This document shows positions 44,711 through 52,871 of a stretch of DNA of 64,000 bases, one piece after another. The position numbers and the translations under genes are program-made. How positions within the stretch are numbered: position 1 is the first letter of the stretch; every line of letters starts with the position of its first letter. The stretch lies in the NCBI GenBank assembly GCA_049115815.1, contig JAGDZO010000001.1, forward strand, positions 1 to 64,000, given 5' to 3'. The notes beneath the pieces were generated by a model, which had not been told where the DNA came from, ran no database searches, and was given only the letters and a program-made list of their open reading frames with translations. The DNA comes from Marinoscillum sp049115815 (GTDB taxonomy: Bacteria > Bacteroidota > Bacteroidia > Cytophagales > Cyclobacteriaceae).

Positions 44711-47700
44711 CTATTTTATGATGATTCTGAACATTGATTCATGATCAGATCCAATCAACTTGATCATATAGAAGCCTCTCATTAGGTCTTCAGTCTCAAG
44801 CGTCAATTGATTTTCTCCCTTTTGAGTAATGAACTCTCCGGTAAAGACTTCTTGACCAGAAAGATTGATCACTGCCACTCTCAGACGTTCATCAGCTTCA
44901 TTGCTTGTAAAGTCTATGTTCAATGGTCTACCCAGTTCTATAGGATTAGGATAGATGTTAGCCGATGTGAGGTAATCCTCTTCTAGCTCATCCAGCTCTA
45001 CTTCTTCCTCATTACTAATTCTTCCACTGTAGTTTACAGTTACATTCTTAGTATAGGTATTGGTAAACGAACCGTCAGGATTTTTACCATACAATTCGAC
45101 CTTGTATGTTCCATTGTTTACTGGCACCTTGATCTCATATGGAGAGGAAGCATCTTGTGCTTTCCATACACCATTGATTTTCATGGCGATGTACTGTACA
45201 CTACCTCCAGAGACTGTCGCCACACCTTTGATGTTTGGTCCACTCTGATAAGCGTTACCTGACACTGTAGCTCCACTACCGCTACCTCCAGATGATCCTC
45301 CAGTTGATCCTCCGGTATAGTTTACCGTTACACTCTTGGTGTAAGTATTAGTAAAAGTTCCATCTAATTTCTTAGCATAAAGCTCTACCTGATAAGTACC
45401 GTTATTAAGATCCACTTTAATCTCATATGGCGAGGAAGCATCTTGCGCTTTCCATACGCCATTGATCTTCATAGCTACATACTGCACGCTTCCGCCAGAA
45501 ATGGTCGCAGTACCCTTGATGCCGGCTCCAGATTGATACGCATTACCCGATAAGGTAACTCCACCCCCAGATGAACCTCCAGAAGACCCGCCACTACCTA
45601 CATTCACCGTGATGGACGCTGTAGGAGAGTAAGACTTAGAGCCATCAGAGTTGGTCTTGGTACCGTATACCTCGATCAAGCGTGAACCAGATGCGATTCC
45701 ACTCAACGCCACTGTACCAGAATTGCCAGAAAGTCCAGCTTTCCATGTGCCGTCCACTTTCACGCTCACCTTATATCCAGAAGATACTGATGCTACTACG
45801 TTAAACGAGCTGCCAACAGATGCTCCATTGGAAGGGCTACTAATAGTGGTGCCTCCGTTAGAAGAACCTCCGCCACCAGAAGATCCACCACTACCTACAT
45901 TCACCGTGATGGAAGCTGTAGGAGAGTAAGACTTAGAGCCATCAGAGTTGGTCTTTGTACCGTATACCTCGATTAAACGTGAACCAGATGCGATTCCACT
46001 CAAAGCGACAGATCCAGAGTTGTCAGACCGTCCAGCTTTCCATACACCGTCTACTTTCACACTTACTTTGTAGCCAGAGGCCACAGTTGCCACCACGTTG
46101 AATGAACTTCCAACAGATGCTCCATTTGACGGGCTGCTGATACTGGTAGTGCCATTAGTAGATCCGCTACCTGATCCGCCAGATCCTCCGCCTACGCTTC
46201 CTCCACCGGTAGTTGAAGCCCCGATAGGTGATGTAGATAATTTGAAATCATCGATGCGCACATATGCGTCTCTTGGCGAAGTAGCAGAACCACCATGGTA
46301 ATAGTTGATCCAGTATTTGTCTACTTTATCAAACCCGTTGTTGGATGTGGTGGTGAATCGGATATTGGTTTTTTCGTAAACCAAATTACCGTTTACCCAA
46401 GCTCTCAAGATACCATTGCTGCTACCTGGATCATTCACTTTGATATATTGGTCTACTGTGTACCATTGGTTGTGATTCATAGTAGATCCACTTCCAGCCC
46501 AAGCCCAGGTATCTCCCCATGTTTTGCCATTTGAAAGACTCATATTCTTATGGTATACATAGTATCTATTGGGTACTCCTGATGAAGCGTCTGCATTGAG
46601 TGATCCTCTAGCAGACCATCCGTTGGTGCCTGTGGAAACACAGTTACCCCATCCACATACTCCTCTTGTTCCATCCCAGCCTGGACCTTTACCATTATAG
46701 TCTGTGAAGCTGCTTTCGTAGTACACCTTATACTGAGCGTAAGCTTCTTTTCTGTTGATAGATTTCTTGATAGAAGCTCCATAATGGTTGCCTTGTGCTA
46801 CTTTAATTCGGATACATCCAGAACCATTGTACCCTCCACTGCTCATATAAGAAACAAAGTTTGAGTTGCCTAGTTCGTATCCAGATGACCAATTGGAATT
46901 ATTGAAAGGATCATTGTGAAGATCTGCAGATCCGCCAGTTGATCCTCCTCCGCTTCCGGTATCACCACCACTTGTGTCATCACCGCCGGTGCTGGATGTT
47001 GATTCGATCTTGAAAGAGGAGATATCATTATCCCAATCTCCGCTAGTTCTTCCTCCCGCTACTCCAGTGAGGCATGACTTATCTACCGTCCATGTCTTAG
47101 AGAATCCCGCGAAACTACCGTGCTGATAGACAGTAATTTGATATCCGTCAGATACCTTGATGGAAGAGATGTCATCATTCACTATTCCAGACTGACCGTA
47201 CTCGTAGTTACCTACTCCCAACGCTATAGCTGTACCGCTGTAGTTACATCCGGAGTAAACCGTCACAGCACTTGCGCTACCGCCACCTCCAGAGGATCCA
47301 CCAGATACATTTACCGTGATTTCGTTTCCATTGACCCAAGTACCATCTTGGAGCTGGCCGTTGGCCTGTAGTGTATGTGAACCTGAAGTAAGTCCGCTAA
47401 CAGCAAAGCTGTATGGGCTTGAAGCATCATCCAGATCATTGAGTCTGGCTCCATCTACTTTGATGATTACTTTTTGATAATCACCTGAAGCATTCGTCGA
47501 TACCGTAAAAGAACTGTTCACTGTTGCCCCATTAGATGGGCTGGATATAGCCACGGAATTGGTTCCACTTCCTCCGCCAGTGCCTGACGTAGATTCGATC
47601 TTGAAAGAGGAGATATCATTGTCCCAATCTCCGCTGGTTCTTCCGCCAGCTACTCCCGTAAGGCACGATTTATCTACCGTCCATGTCTTAGTGAATCCTG

Positions 47701-50700
47701 CGAAACTACCGTGCTGATAGACAGTAATTTGATATCCGTCCGATACTTTGATGGAAGAGATGTCATCATTTACTATGCCGGACTGACCGTAATTGTATTC
47801 ACCTACTCCCAATGCTATAGCAGTTCCGCTATAGTTACATCCGGAATAAATCGTCACCGGGCTTGTGCTGCCTCCACCTCCAGAAGAGGATCCGCTAGAT
47901 ACATTTACCGTGATTTCGTTTCCATTGACCCAGGTTCCGTCGGTAAGTTGGCCGTTGGCTTGTAGGGTGTGCGAACCATCTGCAAGTCCACTGATATCGA
48001 AGTAGTATGGACTAGAAGCATCATCTAATTCATTGATTCTGGTTCCATCTACTTTGATGATCACCTTTTGGTAATCTCCAGAAGTACTTGTAGATACAGT
48101 GAATGAACTGTTCACATTTGCACCATTAGATGGATTGCTGATGGTGACGTAGTTACCTCCACTTGAAGTATTTCCAGACCCTGTTCTCCATTGGCCAGCA
48201 GTATAGGTAAATACATGTGAATCTCCTGTCGCCAATGTGAGATTAGAACTCATATTGGTTCTGACGGATTCAATTGTCGAACTCCATGTAGCTGAAGACA
48301 CAAAAGTGACAATATCACCATTGTAACCTGAATTAGGTAGGGCTACTGTGGAGATCCAATTGCCATTTCCGTACTGAACAGTAGTGTTGTGACCTGTTGA
48401 GTTTGGTACTACACCGTTGGTGATATCTTGTGCGTTGATAGTCCTATTGGTCAACGCTCCTCCACCTGTAGATGCATCTGATACGACTACAAATATTTCA
48501 CTTCCTTCTACCCAAGTACCATCAGTTAACTGACCGTTTGATTGTAGTGTGTGTGTGCCTGAAGCTAGTCCTGTGATATCAAACGAATAAGGGCTAGAGC
48601 TATCATCTAATTCATTTAGTCTGACTCCATCTACCTTAATGATCACTTTCTGATAATCTCCAGAAACATTTGCATTAACCATGAATGACATACCTACAGT
48701 GGCTCCATTGGAAGGACTGCTGATAGAAACGCTATTAGTTCCGGTTGATCCACCACCTGAGTCAGCACCACTTACATTGACGGTTATGGTATTTCCTTCT
48801 ACCCAGGTGCCATCAAGACGCTTTCCATTGACTTGGATGGTGTGAGATCCATCGGATAATCCACCTAGACTAAAAGAATAAGGACTCGAAGAATCGTCCA
48901 ATTCTGTGAGTCTCATACCATCTACCTTTACTACCAAGTATTCATAAGTACCAGAAGCATTGGTATTGACCGTAAAATCGCTCCCAAGATTAGCGCCATT
49001 AGATGGGCTGCTGATAGAGACAGCATCCGAGCTAGATCCTCCTGATCCACTTACGATGTAGTTTCTGCCATAATCCCAGTTGCCTCCACTTTTCTTTCCG
49101 TAGACATAGATTTCAGAGCCAGGGGATAGGTTGCCGGCATTATAAGTGTACTGAGCACTATTTGGTGTAAACTGCTGTTTCCAGACGCCATTTATTTTGA
49201 TAGCCAGGTATTGATAAGTGCTATTCTTGGCAGTAAACGAAGCGATATAATCTGAACCACTTTGGGTGACTGAAAGATTGATGCTACTAGTGGGATTGGT
49301 CTCATGATAAACTTCAAAGTCGTAAGCCACTTCCTCCAACACATTATTATTTTCATCCAAATCAGAGATTTTGAAGGTATATTGACCAGGAGTCAGGCGA
49401 TCAAGGTCAAATTCAAAAGGCTCAGTTGAATCTGTATCTTCATATAAAGGTCCGGTATAAGCGTTGTTGTCATTTAGGTCAACAGAACTGGCCACCACGG
49501 CAGCTCCATGACGGAAAGCCGAGTTGTTGTTACCACTCTTTTTTCGTGTTTGTTGCCTTCTTTTGTTTCCATTACCGCCTGTCGTTGTATTTCGTGATGC
49601 AGTAGGCTTCCGGTTTGGATTGAGCAAAGCAAGTGCGCTGGTAGTCGTGGGCTTATAGAAAGTGCCGCTACTTGGCACTGCACTTGACGACATTGGTTTG
49701 AAGTTTTTTGAAGGATCATCAGGCTTTACTTCAAATGGACCATTGTAGACTTTGCTGTTGTTAGACCAAGGGGTAGCTCCGTCGTGATTGTTCTCTTTGC
49801 ATTTGTTTTTGTAGAGGTAGTTTTTCTTGCGAGAAATTTTATGCTGAGATGACCAAGGTCCCATGATCGCATAATAATCCGGGTTGCTGCTTGGCATATC
49901 AGAAGGTAAGGTGACTGTGTTTCGCTCTATGAGGTTGTTCCCTCCATCGTCATGATGAAAACTGATCTCCTGTATAAACTTATTGTCATATACTACATTA
50001 AAAACAGCCGTAGGATTCTGAATAGAGAAATGACGCAGATGAGTCACGGTATTGTTGATAATTAGGTTATCTGGTCCTCCCACATGGAAATAACCCTGAT
50101 AACCACCACCTTTTCTGTGCACCCCGTCTACCTTGCTGTTTCGGATAGTATTATGATTCCCAAGTACCAGTAGTGGATGATTCCCACTATTAAGAATAGT
50201 TACCTTATCTAGCCAGCAGTTATTGGAGTTCGTACTGATTTTCACCGAAGTATTGGTGTTGCCAGACTGAGAAGGGGTGGTGCCATTACCGTCGTTCCAC
50301 TTCTTAGTAGGTGTACCCCAAGTACCTTGAATGGTCATATTCATGATACCTGCTCTACTCACACCTTCGAATAGGAATGCAGTACCAGAGGTCATGCTGA
50401 TTTTACATTTCACTCCCGTACGGCTTTCGCCTACAAGGACTACTCCTTTTTTCATGTTGATTCTGGAATTGATGGTGTATGAACCATTAGGCAGATACAC
50501 ATGCTTACCAGCCGGACATTTTTTGATGGCAGCATTGATGCCGGAGCTGTTTTTGCTAGTGACTGTGGCTCCACGTGAGCCTCTTGATATAGCTCCGGAT
50601 ACTCCGGCTTTTCCCCAGCGGGAAACATTGCCGGACTGAGCGTAACCGCTGCTAGCCGCTAAAGTGATCAATAGGACACTAGCAATAGCGAATGCCCTAA

Positions 50701-50719
50701 ATAGTTGGTTTAGTTTCAT
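44711..50719 (-). CDS. Giant modular T9SS protein with beta-helix, Ig-like, crystallin and PL14/PL20-like domains
   Basis: 2002 residues. Signal peptide ends SSGYAQ. Residues ~30-370 are a pectate-lyase-like beta-helix (GINAAIKKCPAGKHVYLPNG; NNCWLDKVTILNSGNHPLLV; EISFHHDDGGNN). A basic linker (RRQQTRKK) leads to Ig-like units starting SISSPSNGA. Two beta/gamma-crystallin modules (~953-1046, ~1150-1243) carry the calcium motif (N/D)(N/D)DISS twice each. Residues ~1265-1500 form a jelly roll resembling PL14/PL20 lyases (AYAQYKVYYESSF, WSARGSLNAD, WINYYHGG). Four further Ig-like units (~1520-1900) contain KVDGVWKAG or KINGVWKAQD. A T9SS domain ends it. A surface enzyme with two possible catalytic domains and several binding modules is likely; the substrate is unproven. 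Confidence 0.85.
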   Translation of the reverse strand: MKLNQLFRAFAIASVLLITLAASSGYAQSGNVSRWGKAGVSGAISRGSRGATVTSKNSSGINAAIKKCPAGKHVYLPNGSYTINSRINMKKGVVLVGESRTGVKCKISMTSGTAFLFEGVSRAGIMNMTIQGTWGTPTKKWNDGNGTTPSQSGNTNTSVKISTNSNNCWLDKVTILNSGNHPLLVLGNHNTIRNSKVDGVHRKGGGYQGYFHVGGPDNLIINNTVTHLRHFSIQNPTAVFNVVYDNKFIQEISFHHDDGGNNLIERNTVTLPSDMPSSNPDYYAIMGPWSSQHKISRKKNYLYKNKCKENNHDGATPWSNNSKVYNGPFEVKPDDPSKNFKPMSSSAVPSSGTFYKPTTTSALALLNPNRKPTASRNTTTGGNGNKRRQQTRKKSGNNNSAFRHGAAVVASSVDLNDNNAYTGPLYEDTDSTEPFEFDLDRLTPGQYTFKISDLDENNNVLEEVAYDFEVYHETNPTSSINLSVTQSGSDYIASFTAKNSTYQYLAIKINGVWKQQFTPNSAQYTYNAGNLSPGSEIYVYGKKSGGNWDYGRNYIVSGSGGSSSDAVSISSPSNGANLGSDFTVNTNASGTYEYLVVKVDGMRLTELDDSSSPYSFSLGGLSDGSHTIQVNGKRLDGTWVEGNTITVNVSGADSGGGSTGTNSVSISSPSNGATVGMSFMVNANVSGDYQKVIIKVDGVRLNELDDSSSPYSFDITGLASGTHTLQSNGQLTDGTWVEGSEIFVVVSDASTGGGALTNRTINAQDITNGVVPNSTGHNTTVQYGNGNWISTVALPNSGYNGDIVTFVSSATWSSTIESVRTNMSSNLTLATGDSHVFTYTAGQWRTGSGNTSSGGNYVTISNPSNGANVNSSFTVSTSTSGDYQKVIIKVDGTRINELDDASSPYYFDISGLADGSHTLQANGQLTDGTWVNGNEITVNVSSGSSSGGGGSTSPVTIYSGCNYSGTAIALGVGEYNYGQSGIVNDDISSIKVSDGYQITVYQHGSFAGFTKTWTVDKSCLTGVAGGRTSGDWDNDISSFKIESTSGTGGGSGTNSVAISSPSNGATVNSSFTVSTNASGDYQKVIIKVDGARLNDLDDASSPYSFAVSGLTSGSHTLQANGQLQDGTWVNGNEITVNVSGGSSGGGGSASAVTVYSGCNYSGTAIALGVGNYEYGQSGIVNDDISSIKVSDGYQITVYQHGSFAGFSKTWTVDKSCLTGVAGGRTSGDWDNDISSFKIESTSSTGGDDTSGGDTGSGGGSTGGSADLHNDPFNNSNWSSGYELGNSNFVSYMSSGGYNGSGCIRIKVAQGNHYGASIKKSINRKEAYAQYKVYYESSFTDYNGKGPGWDGTRGVCGWGNCVSTGTNGWSARGSLNADASSGVPNRYYVYHKNMSLSNGKTWGDTWAWAGSGSTMNHNQWYTVDQYIKVNDPGSSNGILRAWVNGNLVYEKTNIRFTTTSNNGFDKVDKYWINYYHGGSATSPRDAYVRIDDFKLSTSPIGASTTGGGSVGGGSGGSGSGSTNGTTSISSPSNGASVGSSFNVVATVASGYKVSVKVDGVWKAGRSDNSGSVALSGIASGSRLIEVYGTKTNSDGSKSYSPTASITVNVGSGGSSGGGGSSNGGTTISSPSNGASVGSSFNVVASVSSGYKVSVKVDGTWKAGLSGNSGTVALSGIASGSRLIEVYGTKTNSDGSKSYSPTASITVNVGSGGSSGGSSGGGVTLSGNAYQSGAGIKGTATISGGSVQYVAMKINGVWKAQDASSPYEIKVDLNNGTYQVELYAKKLDGTFTNTYTKSVTVNYTGGSTGGSSGGSGSGATVSGNAYQSGPNIKGVATVSGGSVQYIAMKINGVWKAQDASSPYEIKVPVNNGTYKVELYGKNPDGSFTNTYTKNVTVNYSGRISNEEEVELDELEEDYLTSANIYPNPIELGRPLNIDFTSNEADERLRVAVINLSGQEVFTGEFITQKGENQLTLETEDLMRGFYMIKLIGSDHESMFRIIIK
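45020..45570. repeat. Tandem duplication of C-terminal Ig-like unit
   Basis: Two in-frame copies of about 260 bp, at roughly 45020-45275 and 45310-45570. Both encode a unit with QY(V/I)AMKINGVWKAQDASS and are separated by a Gly/Ser linker. Confidence 0.75.
45597..46155. repeat. Tandem duplication of the GVWKAG/GTWKAG Ig-like unit
   Basis: Two nearly identical units at roughly 45597-45860 and 45894-46155. Long exact runs are shared, such as GTAGGAGAGTAAGACTTAGA. Very low divergence points to recent duplication or gene conversion. Confidence 0.8.
46985..48150. repeat. Tandem duplication of an Ig plus crystallin block
   Basis: Two copies of about 580-600 bp, near 46985-47570 and 47580-48150, each encoding one beta/gamma-crystallin module and one SISSPSNGA-type Ig unit. 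Identity by eye is about 90% in the crystallin part. Confidence 0.75.
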
Positions 50720-50835
50720 AGGATAAAGTTTGAATTGATAAATAGACAGTTATTAGAAAATTGATTGGTGCCCGCAGGTTGTTACCTTGAGAGCAGTATT
50801 ATTAATGATTGAATCCATCACTAATTGATACAAGA

Positions 50836-50964
50836 CTAGTTGCGATCAAATGGTGTTGGTCTCTTCTGAATAGGCTGATAGTTCATTGGTCTGAGCGTGA
50901 TTATCTCAGTTGGGTTAAACATTGCCGCTATTGCGAGGTTTAGTAATTGTAATAGTCGTTTCAT
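50836..50964 (-). CDS. Possible 42-residue small protein
   Basis: The short frame begins MKRLLQLLNLAIAAMFNP and ends RPTPFDRN. Its start context, TTAACTATGAAA, is like that of the mini-protein at 32011 and the lipoprotein gene at 59920. It lies upstream of the giant gene on the same strand, 116 bases from its start. No family is known; it may be a leader peptide, a small protein or chance. Confidence 0.3.
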   Translation of the reverse strand: MKRLLQLLNLAIAAMFNPTEIITLRPMNYQPIQKRPTPFDRN

Positions 50965-51554
50965 AGTTAAGATTTAGTTCTATTCTTCATTCATCTCGGA
51001 AGGTGCGGCGCTCCGAAATTTAGAGTTAGGGATATCAAGTTCCTTCTTGGAAAGGGCACTTGATAAGATTACAATGTAGTAGCCAAAACCTATCGGAAAG
51101 ATGTCTGACGTTGTTCAACCTTTGCTTAACTGTTAAAAAACATCCCTATCTCGGTGTGGTGGTTGATAATCCTTCAAAAAAGCCTTAGAAAAAATGTTGA
51201 ATTTGTTTTGAAATCGAATGTGTGTGCAAGGCAAAGGAGGATAGGACGATAATTTTTGTGATTCACAAGATTTAGCACGAAACTTTAATCGCAAATAAGG
51301 TTATTAAGTTACCAGTTTGCTTCAAGTTGATGACTTAACCGGCTTACTTATCTTTTCGTACGTGGAGCGGTCAATATCGTCCATTTATCGGGACAATTAG
51401 AGGTGCATCAGCGTGTATAAATTATATTTAGAGAAGGTGCAGTGTACCCATTCGGGTCAGAGTTTTATAAACCTACAATTCATTGTATAATCGAGCTGTT
51501 GTCAAGGTTAGAAATGGCAAAAAGAGCTTGAGAAAAGGAAAAAAAACAGAAATT
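50965..51554. other. Intergenic region before the membrane-bound regulator
   Basis: About 590 bases without a supported gene between the giant protein's gene and the divergent regulator. It presumably holds promoters for both. No LacI-type palindrome or clear terminator was seen. Near 51350 there is a short palindrome, CGTACG. Confidence 0.5.
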
Positions 51555-52775
51555 ATGATTCCTTCTGAGATAAAGGAAGAAATATTAAACGATATACTAG
51601 AAAGCAGAACTTTTGCTAAGTCTACCACGAGCAAAATGCTCTTAAAAGTCCTAGTGGAGGCATCCATTAAAGAATCCGAGATCAGTGGCACCTCGCTTGC
51701 CATGGAGTTTTATGGATCAAGATATGTGCCCGAGAAGAGTGAAGCAGCCATCAGGGTAAATATTTACCACCTACGCGAGAAACTCAGCAAATACTATAGC
51801 AACGAAGGAGGCGATGAAGTCTATAGGATACATATAGACAAGGGGCAGTATCAGATTGATTTTATCAAGAAAAGCGCTCTGGTCTCTAAGGTGTCTGGTA
51901 AGAGGTATGCCTTCAACCCGAAAGGTCTTCTTTTGGTAGCTGCTATTGTGATTATAGCCATAGTGGGAATCAATGCCTTTGACTATCAGAAGACGAGTAT
52001 TGTTTGGGAGCCTTTCGTCAACAATGGCAAAACAACCTCGCTATATCTGGGTGATATCTATGGATTTGCGGGACCTTCTGCTTTCGGAAATCATGGTTGG
52101 CAGAGAGACTATAAGATTAACTCGGATGAGGATTTGGATAAAGCTGTGCAGGAGCATCCTGAAATAACGGGAAACTATTACCCTTCCAAGAATATGTTTA
52201 TCCCATTCTCCAATACCCGGTCTGCGGTAACCTTGGCTACCTTCTTAAGTGAGAAGAATTTGACTGTGACTATCAACAGAACTTCTAATGCAACCTTTCA
52301 AGACCTGAATAACAACAATTCCATCTATGTGGGAAAAATAAAGCAGAAGAATGTGTTCAACAGGTATTTCAATGTGATGTCTGAAAATGTGAAGCTCCGC
52401 GTGAGTGAGAATAGCCCAGAGGGACTGATCGTTTTCAAAAATTATAAAAACGGTCAAGACACCATTGTAGAACCTGCGGTTGATGGTGCGAGGCATTTCG
52501 AACATGCGCTAGTCACTAGATTTGTAGACCCTTATGGCAATGTGAAGCTTTTCTTTTTTTCCAATCACGGTTACGGCACCAGGTCGGCAGTGAAGTTGTT
52601 CACCACACCAGAGTTTCTAGAAAGATTCGAGCGAGATTATCTTCAAGAATCTGAGGAGTTTACAGCACTTTTTTTGGTCAAGGGTCGTGACAATATGGAC
52701 GTGAATATCGAACTGGTCATGTTTGTCAGTATAGATGGTCAAAGCAAAAAAGAAGTATCAATAGGAAACTTTTGA
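51555..52775 (+). CDS. Membrane-bound winged-helix regulator with extracytoplasmic sensor (ToxR/CadC-like layout)
   Basis: 406 residues from ATG 51555; a TTG at 51483 would add 24 basic residues. Residues ~1-105 match the winged-helix domain found at the N-terminus of some cyclase and TPR proteins: ILESRTFAKSTTSKMLLKVL, AMEFYGSRYVPEKSEAAIRVN, IYHLREKLSKYY and VYRIHIDKGQYQIDF. One membrane helix at ~124-141 is followed by a ~265-residue soluble domain (DIYGFAGPSAFGNHGW; NNNSIYVGKIKQKN; FFFSNHGYGTRSAVKLF) unlike any sensor I recognise. It probably binds DNA from the membrane and senses a periplasmic signal. Placed among lyase genes, it is a candidate local regulator. Confidence 0.75.
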   Translation: MIPSEIKEEILNDILESRTFAKSTTSKMLLKVLVEASIKESEISGTSLAMEFYGSRYVPEKSEAAIRVNIYHLREKLSKYYSNEGGDEVYRIHIDKGQYQIDFIKKSALVSKVSGKRYAFNPKGLLLVAAIVIIAIVGINAFDYQKTSIVWEPFVNNGKTTSLYLGDIYGFAGPSAFGNHGWQRDYKINSDEDLDKAVQEHPEITGNYYPSKNMFIPFSNTRSAVTLATFLSEKNLTVTINRTSNATFQDLNNNNSIYVGKIKQKNVFNRYFNVMSENVKLRVSENSPEGLIVFKNYKNGQDTIVEPAVDGARHFEHALVTRFVDPYGNVKLFFFSNHGYGTRSAVKLFTTPEFLERFERDYLQESEEFTALFLVKGRDNMDVNIELVMFVSIDGQSKKEVSIGNF

Positions 52776-52871
52776 GAGGTTAAACTCACCAATGAGACTC
52801 TGATGTGCAATCAGTCATGATTGACTTTTAAGCCTTCTCAAACAAGCTATCTAAAGCCCCACTGCAATTTT

